From: an uncultured Blautia sp.
GTDB taxonomy: Bacteria; Bacillota; Clostridia; Lachnospirales; Lachnospiraceae
Length of the DNA: 11,721 nt
NCBI GenBank assembly: GCA_900549015.1
Contig: URMH01000065.1
Coordinates: 1 to 11,721 of the forward strand
Reading direction: 5' to 3'
Shown: piece by piece, positions 1 to 6,106 of the stretch
Layout of the letters: every line of letters begins with the position of its first letter
Position numbering within the stretch: position 1 is the stretch's first letter
Program-made: the position numbers and the translations under genes
Notes under the pieces: generated by a model
What the model was told of the DNA's origin: nothing
The model's input: the letters and a program-made list of their open reading frames with translations, nothing else
Database searches by the model: none

Positions 1-255
1 TCAATTTCATCTTCATCTAATTAGCTTCCATCAAAGATTTCCGCACCATTTACATGATATTTTCTTTCAAAATATTCAAAAAAGCACCCGGCTTCTGCCA
101 GATGCTCTGTAAAAAATATTCAATTTTTACCTGCTTACATTTTCAATGTAGCCAATATAATATTCCTAATTTCTAAATATTATTTTCAATTATTACGATA
201 CGGTATTACCCGGGTGGATCTTGCTCTTTATTATTCATGTAGAATTTCTTATATA
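1..255. other. AT-rich gap with gene debris, left edge
   Basis: No complete gene is visible. On the minus strand a frame open from 119 to 21 reads like the end of a real protein (it finishes FERKYHVNGAEIFDGS, then TAA), but a TGA stop lies directly upstream at 120-122, so it is at best a 3' fragment. Five bases after that TAA an ATG at 16-14 (MKMKL) could begin another minus-strand gene running off the window. Around 185-225 there is a short GC-richer patch with an 8-bp palindrome, ACCCGGGT, at 208-215. I do not recognise any of these pieces. They look like decayed accessory DNA downstream of the metallophosphoesterase gene, and no convincing terminator for that gene is seen. Confidence 0.4.
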
Positions 256-1980
256 TTAATTACTTTGCAGAATTGACTGATAAATGCTATTATCAATTTC
301 TAGTCTTTCCATTTCTCCAATAGTCTCTTCTCTATTACTTATACGCAATATTTTATCGTTCCACTCTCTAACAACATCTTGAAATAAAAGATATTGAATT
401 GATTTTATAATTTTCGAAGCACTATATATTTTTTTATCCGTCACTAAAACAGCTAAATCTGTTAACTCTGTGTTTCGAACAACTATTTCATTATTTGAAT
501 CGATTTTTTGCCATTCAACATATCCTGAAAGTAAAGAAGGCTTCTTTTCTGCAAGAAGTGTATATAAATCTTTATATACATATTTTTGTTCCATATCATA
601 CGCAAAATATGGGGTAATTTTTCCATCCACCGGATTAATATATATATGATTATAATAATCAATATCGACAATGCAGCCATGAATACTACCATCTCCACCA
701 ATTGATTTAATTACTTTAGAGATATTCAACAATTTATCCATGTAAGAATTCATTATTGTTTTTATATTAGACACATATTTATCGAGATTTTTGTAATAAT
801 AATTCAATTCATGATAAAGCCGTTTTGGACTACCTCCATTTAATAGCATCAGTTTATTACTACGATTATAATATACAAACATATGTGCAAAGCCCTTTTT
901 TAATAATACAATTTGCTTTCCATCATTCTTCTTTTTTAATCTAACATTTTTCCCAATATTAAAATCAATATATTGTTCATATGTAATCTTATAAATACCA
1001 TCAGAATAATTTATAAAGCTATCATATGTACCGTTAATTAAAAAGTATCTCAAATCGTAATCATCACTAGAATATCCAACCTGATTGTCTGCGAAAACTG
1101 TTTTATCTGAGGACATATGAAATATATTATGGTGTGTATGCCCACTAAGATAGATGAAATTAGAATTATAGTCCCTTTCACTCCAATTATCCAGCGGACA
1201 ATGGGTTGCAATAATAACATTATATTTAGATAATGCTTCTAATACTTTTAAATATGCTTTTTCACTTTTTTCTGCTTGTATAATATCTTCCGCAAGCGTA
1301 GGAACAGCATCTCTATATAATCCTATATCAGCATTATATATACTACCTTCTGATGTTAAAGTTTTACACTTTCCGGAAAAACCTAGTCCTCCAAATACAA
1401 TCATTTTTGCTTTTTCTGCATACACTTGTATTTCATCAATTGCTAACTCTGATAATTCATTTTCCGAAATTACATGATGATGACTGAACGAAAGTAATTC
1501 TCCATTTCCTGTTCTATCATCATAAAAGAATGCCAATTCATTTTGTAGCATTATCACATCATGTTTTTTACAAATAACTCGATACCTTTTAATTATTTCA
1601 TCTAAATCAGAAACCGCCATGTCATAAGCCCATATCTCATGATTTCCCAATACAAAAATTATAATACCATCTCTGCGCATTCTAAGCTGTGAAAAAAAAT
1701 AATCCACATTTTCTGTACAACAATCAATATCTCCCACTATAATCAATGGATTATCCCCAAATGGATCATCTCCGTTCATCTTTTTAATAACATGATTTAT
1801 ATATTCCTTATCAGAAAAATCCTTAAATCCCTTTTTCATTTTCATATCACAATGAATATCACTTATATAAAAAACTTTTCTTCTTCCCTGCATTGTCATA
1901 TTATTATGTACACAAGGCAAGGAATCAATAACTGGTTCGAGATCACATATTTCTTCATAAATATTCTCACATTTTCTCAA
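256..1980 (-). CDS. Calcineurin-like metallophosphoesterase with unknown C-terminal half
   Basis: This is a predicted cytoplasmic metal-dependent phosphoesterase of 574 aa. The N-terminal half carries the full metal-site signature of the family in order: D41-x-H43 (YISDIH), G83-D84, the GNHE box at 112-115, H260 (ATHCP) and G280-H-T-H283. An active dinuclear-metal enzyme is therefore expected, but its substrate (nucleotide, nucleic acid, phosphoprotein) cannot be read. From about residue 330 the 245-residue C-terminal half is unfamiliar to me. It has a notable block at 428-462 (GGDGSIHGCIVDID, then HIYINPVDG and PYFAYDM) that looks conserved rather than linker-like. There is no signal peptide or membrane segment. 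The start is TTG at 1980, immediately after an in-frame TAA, with GGGGGA about 10 nt upstream; a later ATG at residue 28 or 30, just before the catalytic domain, is possible. Strong AT bias and decayed flanks point to horizontal acquisition. A role in phage defence or in an integrated element is only a guess from this context. Confidence 0.85.
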   Translation of the reverse strand: MRKCENIYEEICDLEPVIDSLPCVHNNMTMQGRRKVFYISDIHCDMKMKKGFKDFSDKEYINHVIKKMNGDDPFGDNPLIIVGDIDCCTENVDYFFSQLRMRRDGIIIFVLGNHEIWAYDMAVSDLDEIIKRYRVICKKHDVIMLQNELAFFYDDRTGNGELLSFSHHHVISENELSELAIDEIQVYAEKAKMIVFGGLGFSGKCKTLTSEGSIYNADIGLYRDAVPTLAEDIIQAEKSEKAYLKVLEALSKYNVIIATHCPLDNWSERDYNSNFIYLSGHTHHNIFHMSSDKTVFADNQVGYSSDDYDLRYFLINGTYDSFINYSDGIYKITYEQYIDFNIGKNVRLKKKNDGKQIVLLKKGFAHMFVYYNRSNKLMLLNGGSPKRLYHELNYYYKNLDKYVSNIKTIMNSYMDKLLNISKVIKSIGGDGSIHGCIVDIDYYNHIYINPVDGKITPYFAYDMEQKYVYKDLYTLLAEKKPSLLSGYVEWQKIDSNNEIVVRNTELTDLAVLVTDKKIYSASKIIKSIQYLLFQDVVREWNDKILRISNREETIGEMERLEIDNSIYQSILQSN

Positions 1981-2190
1981 TTAAATGGTCCCCCAATCCT
2001 TTCAATATATCTTCCTTTTTATTTTCTTCTGGTATATTTTTAATGTAAATCAATTATCCTAATCAATAATTCCATTTTCATTATCTAAAATATAACACCT
2101 ATCTATTTCCTTTTCAATCTGCTATCTAACTTCATATAAAAACACTAAAAGCAAGCCCAAACAAATATTTCCACCCAAATATTTCTTCAA
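1967..2190 (-). pseudogene. Stop-interrupted reading frames upstream of the phosphoesterase
   Basis: Two minus-strand frames here look protein-like but are broken. One runs from a TTG at 2190 (LKKYLGGNICLGLLLVFLY, a hydrophobic helix) to a TAG at 2124-2122, then continues in the same frame as QIEKEIDRCYILDNENGIID to a TAG at 2061-2059. The second, in another frame (2053-1967), ends DILKGLGDHLIEKM and its TGA overlaps the first codons of the phosphoesterase, the geometry of a translationally coupled upstream gene. Read together they could be one small gene spoiled by a nonsense and a frameshift mutation. The pieces are short, AT-rich and match no family I know, so chance is a real alternative. 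Confidence 0.25.
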
Positions 2191-2244
2191 ACTTGCTTCC
2201 TTCTATATCTTATTTGATTGAATATATTATATTTGTATAACGTT

Positions 2245-2376
2245 CTATTTTATTACTACTATATGTACCGTACTTTTGCTAATTCCAAACTTCTTCGCCG
2301 TCTGGCGGACAGTCGCCTTTGTCTTTATAATATAATCACCAATTTCTACTGCACGCTCTTCAATATAATCTTTCAA
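2245..2376 (-). pseudogene. spoIIID: Truncated spoIIID, sporulation transcription factor (5' half only)
   Basis: SpoIIID is the small (about 80-90 aa) DNA-binding regulator that follows sigma-E in the mother cell during sporulation. This frame begins MKDYIEERAVEIGDYII and continues through KATVRQTAKKFG to ISKSTVH, the family's helix-turn-helix region. After residue 38 the expected continuation (KDVTERL and, further on, the basic RHIRGG-type segment) is replaced by IVVIK and a TAG, giving only 43 aa. Translation starts at TTG (2376-2374), with GGGGGA at 2383-2388 and a 6-nt spacer. The start, ribosome site and sigma-E promoter are all intact, so the loss looks recent or deliberate rather than old decay. 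A faint +1 frame trace (RTLYKYN) follows the stop, but the C-terminal DNA-binding part is missing from the window. The product could not work as a normal SpoIIID. It may be a dead duplicate, or one half of a gene split by an inserted element. Confidence 0.8.
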
Positions 2377-2382
2377 GGAAAA

Positions 2383-2388
2383 TCCCCC
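2383..2388 (-). promoter_or_regulatory. Ribosome binding site fixing the TTG start of spoIIID
   Basis: GGGGGA on the minus strand lies 6 nt upstream of TTG at 2376. It supports starting the truncated spoIIID at that TTG, which yields the family-typical N-terminus MKDYIEERAVEI. Confidence 0.6.
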
Positions 2389-2400
2389 GAAAATACCGTT

Positions 2401-2429
2401 TTTACAATGTATGCCTGTTTTGCTAAAAT
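2401..2429 (+). promoter_or_regulatory. Candidate sigma-A promoter of the HAD phosphatase gene
   Basis: TTTACA (2401-2406), a 17-nt spacer and TAAAAT (2424-2429) match the vegetative consensus at 5 of 6 positions in each box. It lies about 70 nt before the ATG at 2502 and physically overlaps the opposing sigma-E promoter of spoIIID. The region is AT-rich, so chance matches are possible. Confidence 0.4.
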
Positions 2430-2432
2430 TAT
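2406..2432 (-). promoter_or_regulatory. Sigma-E-type sporulation promoter of spoIIID
   Basis: On the minus strand ATA (2432-2430), a 16-nt spacer and CATACATT (2413-2406) match the published B. subtilis sigma-E consensus ATA-N16-CATACANT at every position. The start codon lies about 30 nt downstream of the -10 element, leaving a short leader with room for the ribosome site. spoIIID is a known sigma-E target, so promoter and gene identity support each other. Confidence 0.7.
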
Positions 2433-2501
2433 AATTATATATAAATCCCTATTTCCAACCTCCCCTTTCCGTGATAAAGTTATCTGGAGGAGGAATTTAT
2501 T

Positions 2502-3314
2502 ATGAACTATCAGATACTTGTTCTGGACCTTGACGGTACTTTAACAAATTCACGCAAGGAACTTACAGAACCTACACGAAAAGCCCTTATCGAAATTCAG
2601 GAAGAAGGAAAAAAAATTGTCCTTGCAAGCGGACGCCCTATTAATGGCGTTGCCCCTCTTGCGGAAAAACTTGAACTTTCCAAATACGGCGGATATATGC
2701 TTTCCTTTAACGGTGCAAGAATTACGCAGTGCTCTACCGGGGAAATCATTTACAACAAAACACTTCCCTGCGAAGTATTTAAGCCTGTGTATGATATTGT
2801 AAAAGAATATGAAGGTGTAGACCTGATTACTTACGACGGAAATTGTATTTATTCCGGACTGACTACAAATGAATACACAGAAAAAGAATCATTCATTAAC
2901 AGCATGAAAATTATTCACAAGGAAAACTTTATAGAAAATCTGACTTTCCCTGTAAACAAACTTCTTGTACCTGGAAAACCAGAAATCCTTCAGAAAATCA
3001 TGCCGGTTCTTCAGAAAAAATTCCATAAGCTTTTAAGCATTTATCTGTCAGAACCGTTTTTCCTGGAAATCATGCCTCAGAATATTGATAAGGCGCACTC
3101 TCTCCAGAAGCTTTTAAGCAGCATCGGACTGACTGCGGAGTCCATGATCTGCTGCGGAGACGGATTTAATGATATTTCCATGATTGAATACGCAGGCCTT
3201 GGCGTTGCTATGGAAAATGCTCAGCCCATTGTAAAAGAATCTGCTGACTTTATTACAAAATCAAATGATGAGGACGGTATTCTTCACGTAATTAACACCT
3301 TCCTTCGAGCATAA
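2502..3314 (+). CDS. Cof-type HAD-superfamily phosphatase (IIB)
   Basis: This is a cytoplasmic Mg-dependent phosphatase of 270 aa, the usual length for the Cof/YidA-type class IIB family. These enzymes dephosphorylate sugar phosphates, flavin or nucleotide phosphates with broad specificity, and the natural substrate cannot be read from sequence. All four HAD motifs are present: motif I DLDGTL with nucleophile D9 and acid D11, motif II S43 in LASGRP, motif III K197, and motif IV GDGFND (219-224) followed by the typical GLGVAMENA. The class IIB cap lies between motifs II and III. The start is set by a strong GGAGGAGGA at 2486-2494, 7 nt before the ATG. The gene stands alone, back to back with the truncated spoIIID and convergent with the met operon. 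Confidence 0.93.
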   Translation: MNYQILVLDLDGTLTNSRKELTEPTRKALIEIQEEGKKIVLASGRPINGVAPLAEKLELSKYGGYMLSFNGARITQCSTGEIIYNKTLPCEVFKPVYDIVKEYEGVDLITYDGNCIYSGLTTNEYTEKESFINSMKIIHKENFIENLTFPVNKLLVPGKPEILQKIMPVLQKKFHKLLSIYLSEPFFLEIMPQNIDKAHSLQKLLSSIGLTAESMICCGDGFNDISMIEYAGLGVAMENAQPIVKESADFITKSNDEDGILHVINTFLRA

Positions 3315-3361
3315 CCTGCTTCACATAAAAAACATCTGTTTTGATCACCGAATAAATTAAA

Positions 3362-3389
3362 AGATACGGGAGCCATGCCTCCCGTATCT
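3362..3389 (-). terminator. Terminator of the metNIQ operon, shared with the convergent HAD gene
   Basis: A perfect 11-bp stem (AGATACGGGAG at 3362-3372 with its complement at 3379-3389) closes a 6-nt loop. Read on the minus strand it is followed by TTTAATTTATT, a U-rich tail, and it begins 11 nt after the metQ stop. The plus-strand tail is less T-rich, but the stem may also stop the HAD transcript. Confidence 0.8.
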
Positions 3390-3400
3390 CTCATATCTGC

Positions 3401-4270
3401 TTATTCTTCTGCTTCTGCATCTGCTTCTTCTGTGTCGTCTTCTGCTGTATCTGCACTGTCTTCAAAAGGAATCACGGCTCCGTCATATGTTTCATTAATG
3501 TATTCTTTGATCTCATCTGACTTGAGAACTTCAACAAGGGCTTTTATTGCCTCGCTGTCTTCATTTCCCTCTTTTACAGCAATCAGGTTCACATATGTTT
3601 TTGCTGCTTCAGAATCGGATTTTTCATATGCAAGAGAATCCTTTGCAACGGAATAATCTGCCTGAAGCGCATAATTTCCATTTAATACCACATAGGACAT
3701 ATCCTGTACCACACGCGGGATCTGAGCTGCTTCCAGCTCTACAATCTCTACATTATGAGGATTTTCCTCAATATCATTTTTTGTTGCTTCCAGACCCACG
3801 CCGTCTTTTAATTTGATGATGCCGTTGTCCTGAAGGAGAAGAAGCGCTCTCGCCTCATTTGTGGTATCGTTTGGAACTGCGATCGTATCTCCCTCTTCTA
3901 TATCGTCAAGGCTGTCTTTTTTGCCCGGGTAAATTCCAAAGGGCTCATAATGAATATCTCCCGCATCTACAAGATGGGTTCCCTTTTCCTCATTAAAGCT
4001 TTCCAGATATGGAATATGCTGGAAATAGTTGGCGTCAAAATCTCCGCTTTCCACTACCTCGTTTGGGATAATGTAATCGTCAAATATTTTCACTTCCAGC
4101 TCGTAGCCTTTTTCCTCGAGAAGCGGTTTTGCCTGCTCAAGAATCTCTGCGTGAGGCGTTGCGGACGCTGCCACACTGATTGTTTTATCTTCATCTGCAA
4201 ATACGTTTACACTGAAAGTTCCTGTTAAAATAGCTCCTGTTAAAACTGCTGCGATTATTTTTCTGTTCAT
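3401..4270 (-). CDS. metQ: Methionine ABC transporter substrate-binding protein (MetQ/NlpA family)
   Basis: This is the extracellular receptor of the methionine importer, feeding MetI and MetN. The mature domain matches the MetQ/NlpA family: ATPHAEILEQA near residue 37, FDANYFQHIPYL, the PNDTTNEARALLLLQ segment, and VVLNGNYALQA late in the protein. I place the start at the ATG at 4270 (289 aa). The frame could begin at TTG 4285, but that TTG-GAG-GAA is the ribosome site itself (TTGGAGG, 8 nt before the ATG). The signal peptide (residues 1-25) ends VNVFA before DEDK and contains no cysteine, so there is no lipobox. Gram-positive MetQ proteins are normally lipid-anchored, so this one would be processed by ordinary signal peptidase. 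The protein ends in about 20 residues made almost entirely of Glu, Asp, Ala and Thr. It is the last gene of the metN-metI-metQ operon, 40 nt after metI. Confidence 0.92.
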   Translation of the reverse strand: MNRKIIAAVLTGAILTGTFSVNVFADEDKTISVAASATPHAEILEQAKPLLEEKGYELEVKIFDDYIIPNEVVESGDFDANYFQHIPYLESFNEEKGTHLVDAGDIHYEPFGIYPGKKDSLDDIEEGDTIAVPNDTTNEARALLLLQDNGIIKLKDGVGLEATKNDIEENPHNVEIVELEAAQIPRVVQDMSYVVLNGNYALQADYSVAKDSLAYEKSDSEAAKTYVNLIAVKEGNEDSEAIKALVEVLKSDEIKEYINETYDGAVIPFEDSADTAEDDTEEADAEAEE

Positions 4271-4310
4271 TTTATTTTCCTCCAAATTCGATTATCCTGT
4301 TATTAAAATT

Positions 4311-4970
4311 TTATTTTCTCTTATCCAGTCTGGACGCAAAAAGCATTCCCACAGACTGAAAAATCTGAACCAGCACAATCAGTAATACAACTGTGACGAT
4401 CATAATGCCTGTTTCATATCTGTAATATCCGTACTGAATGGCGATCGCTCCAAGACCGCCGCCACCGCAGCAGCCTGCCATTGCAGAATATCCGAGGATT
4501 GTGCCAACTGCTATGGTCGCTCCTGTTAAAAGTGAGGTTCTGCCCTCCACAAGAAGCACCTTCCACACAATCTGGAACGTTCCGGCTCCCATAGACCTTG
4601 CTGCCTCCACAACTCCCTCATCGACTTCCTTGAGAGAGGATTCCACCATACGTCCGATAAAAGGAATCGCCGCTACCGTCAGAGAAACGATGGTTGCTGT
4701 CGGACCGTAAACCTTTCCCACAACGACTCTTGTAAATGGGATAAGTACAATTAAAAGTATGAGAAACGGCACGCTTCGCACAATGTTTGCAATCACATCA
4801 AGCACCTTATAAAGCGCTTTATTGGGCTTTAATCCTCCCTTGTCGGAAATGGTTAACAGTACCCCCATAGGAAGACCAAAGAGATAACCGAGAACCGTCG
4901 CGCAAAGAGTCATATAAAGCGTTTCTCCCACCCCCGTTATTATCATCTGGATTACTTCATCTGTCCACAT
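4311..4970 (-). CDS. metI: Methionine ABC transporter permease MetI
   Basis: This is the inner-membrane channel of the MetNIQ methionine importer, 219 aa, the usual length. About five hydrophobic segments are visible, around residues 12-40, 58-80, 90-108, 145-165 and 187-212. The cytoplasmic EAA loop that docks onto the ATPase is at about 122-140 (EAARSMGAGTFQIVWKVLL). A glycine/cysteine-rich stretch, AGCCGGGGLGAIAIQYGYYRYE, spans 165-186, and its GxGG-AIQYGY-R core is typical of MetI. The ATG at 4970 lies inside the last codons of metN, an overlap of 14 nt with the metN stop at 4957. GAGGAGG is about 9 nt upstream, so translation is coupled. Confidence 0.95.
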   Translation of the reverse strand: MWTDEVIQMIITGVGETLYMTLCATVLGYLFGLPMGVLLTISDKGGLKPNKALYKVLDVIANIVRSVPFLILLIVLIPFTRVVVGKVYGPTATIVSLTVAAIPFIGRMVESSLKEVDEGVVEAARSMGAGTFQIVWKVLLVEGRTSLLTGATIAVGTILGYSAMAGCCGGGGLGAIAIQYGYYRYETGIMIVTVVLLIVLVQIFQSVGMLFASRLDKRK

Positions 4971-5994
4971 ACTCCGGCGCCTCCTCTACTGCAAGCCCTC
5001 TCTCTTCAAGGTACTTTTTCATTTCTTCCACATTTTTGCTGTCTTTCATAAATTCCAGAACCATCTCACCCTTTGCCACTCCGCCTACGTTTTTTGTGTC
5101 TGCGCGAAGGATATTTACAGGCTCACGGAAATTTAACACAAGATTGGAAATTACCGGCTCAAACGCAGAGTTTTCGGAAAACACAATACGGATAATCGTT
5201 CCGCTCTGGATTTCTCCGGGAAGTCCTGCCGCCTTTGCTTCCACATCTGTCCCCGCATCTCTTCGTATGATTTCTTTTGCCACCGCTGATTTCGGTCTTG
5301 AAAAAATCTCGGACACAAGTCCCTGCTCCACTACCTGTCCCTCGTTCATAATGGCAACGTGGGTACAGATTTCCCGGACAACTGACATCTGGTGGGTAAT
5401 GATCACAATCGTAATTCCAAATCTTTTGTTGATGTCTTTTAAAAGCTCCAGAATCGATGAGGTAGTCTGCGGATCAAGGGCGCTTGTGGCCTCATCACAG
5501 AGAAGAATCTTCGGGTTCGATGCAAGTGCTCTGGCAATTGCAACCCTCTGTTTCTGTCCTCCGGAAAGCTGTGAAGGATAAGCTTTTTTCTTATCTTTTA
5601 ATCCTACAATTTCCAAAAGCTCCTCTGCCCGTTTCCTTGCTTCCTGTTTCTTTTTTCCCTGGATATAAAGAGGAAAACACACATTTTCAAGAACGGACTT
5701 CTGCATGAGGAGATTAAAATGCTGGAAAATCATTCCTATGCTTTCCCGCTGTTTTCGAAGCTCCTTCTCCGAAAAATCTCCCAGAGATTTACCGTCTATT
5801 AATACTCTTCCCTCTGAGGGCTGTTCCAGAAAATTCATACACCGGACAAGTGTACTCTTTCCTGCACCGGACATTCCGATGATTCCATATATATCCCCTG
5901 ACTCTATGGACAGGCTGATATTTTTTAACGCCTCTACTTTTCCGTCTTTTGTTGAAAAAGTCTTGCACACATTTTCTATTACAATTCCTGCCAT
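4957..5994 (-). CDS. metN: Methionine ABC transporter ATP-binding protein MetN
   Basis: This is the ATPase that powers methionine uptake (345 aa). The nucleotide-binding domain is complete: Walker A GMSGAGKST (40-48), Q-loop Q91 (IFQHFNLL), signature LSGGQ (143-147), Walker B ILLCDE (163-168, catalytic E168), D-loop SALD and H-loop H201. From about residue 265 to 340 comes the NIL domain, which in E. coli MetN binds methionine and shuts transport off when the cell is full. Presence of the NIL domain separates MetN from other amino-acid importer ATPases. The ATG at 5994 has a GGAAGG-type ribosome site. It is the first gene of the metN-metI-metQ operon, preceded by a LysR regulator gene and an inverted repeat at the promoter. 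Confidence 0.95.
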   Translation of the reverse strand: MAGIVIENVCKTFSTKDGKVEALKNISLSIESGDIYGIIGMSGAGKSTLVRCMNFLEQPSEGRVLIDGKSLGDFSEKELRKQRESIGMIFQHFNLLMQKSVLENVCFPLYIQGKKKQEARKRAEELLEIVGLKDKKKAYPSQLSGGQKQRVAIARALASNPKILLCDEATSALDPQTTSSILELLKDINKRFGITIVIITHQMSVVREICTHVAIMNEGQVVEQGLVSEIFSRPKSAVAKEIIRRDAGTDVEAKAAGLPGEIQSGTIIRIVFSENSAFEPVISNLVLNFREPVNILRADTKNVGGVAKGEMVLEFMKDSKNVEEMKKYLEERGLAVEEAPEYVDR

Positions 5995-6025
5995 TTCTTT
6001 TCCTTCCCTTTTTGTTGATACGCAT

Positions 6026-6062
6026 ACTATACTACGTTTTGAAAAAACGCGCTAATTCAAAA
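6026..6062 (-). promoter_or_regulatory. Candidate metN promoter and regulator-binding inverted repeat
   Basis: An inverted repeat, TTTTGAA-N12-TTCAAAA, spans 6037-6062 (exact 7-bp arms). Just downstream, on the minus strand, TATAGT at 6031-6026 could serve as a -10 element, but no good -35 box stands 16-18 nt upstream of it. The palindrome covers that area, as expected for an activator-dependent promoter. The spacing is atypical for a textbook LysR box (T-N11-A), so the link to the neighbouring LysR protein is inference. Confidence 0.35.
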
Positions 6063-6070
6063 AAAATACA

Positions 6071-6099
6071 GCCAGCTATAGGATAAAACTATAACTGGC
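6071..6099 (-). terminator. Terminator of the LysR regulator gene
   Basis: GCCAGCTATAG (6071-6081) pairs with CTATAACTGGC (6089-6099) with one mismatch around a 7-nt loop. On the minus strand the stem is followed within a few bases by a run of eight T (6059-6066). It starts 7 nt after the lysR stop, separating that transcript from metNIQ. The plus-strand side also has a T-rich tail, so it may work both ways. Confidence 0.75.
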
Positions 6100-6106
6100 T
6101 TATTTT

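Noticed and set aside
208..215. ACCCGGGT palindrome as a recombination or attachment site
   Set aside because: Eight bases only, no second copy noticed in the window, and no recombinase gene nearby to support it.
2218..2505. Plus-strand open frame of 95 codons
   Set aside because: It is antisense to the truncated spoIIID and its promoter, has a low-complexity Tyr/Phe-rich beginning, and no ribosome site; the minus-strand SpoIIID reading explains the sequence.
4271..4285. Upstream TTG start for metQ
   Set aside because: TTG-GAG-GAA is the ribosome binding site of the ATG at 4270; starting there would leave the real ATG's site inside the gene and the new start with none.
5036..5581. Plus-strand open frame of 181 codons
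   Set aside because: It lies antisense within metN, whose protein motifs are complete; Ser/Thr-rich shadow sequence without family features.
5995..6106. SAM riboswitch (S-box) or T-box upstream of metN
   Set aside because: The gap is too short and mostly a plain terminator hairpin; no K-turn, T-box sequence or anti-terminator pairing is visible.
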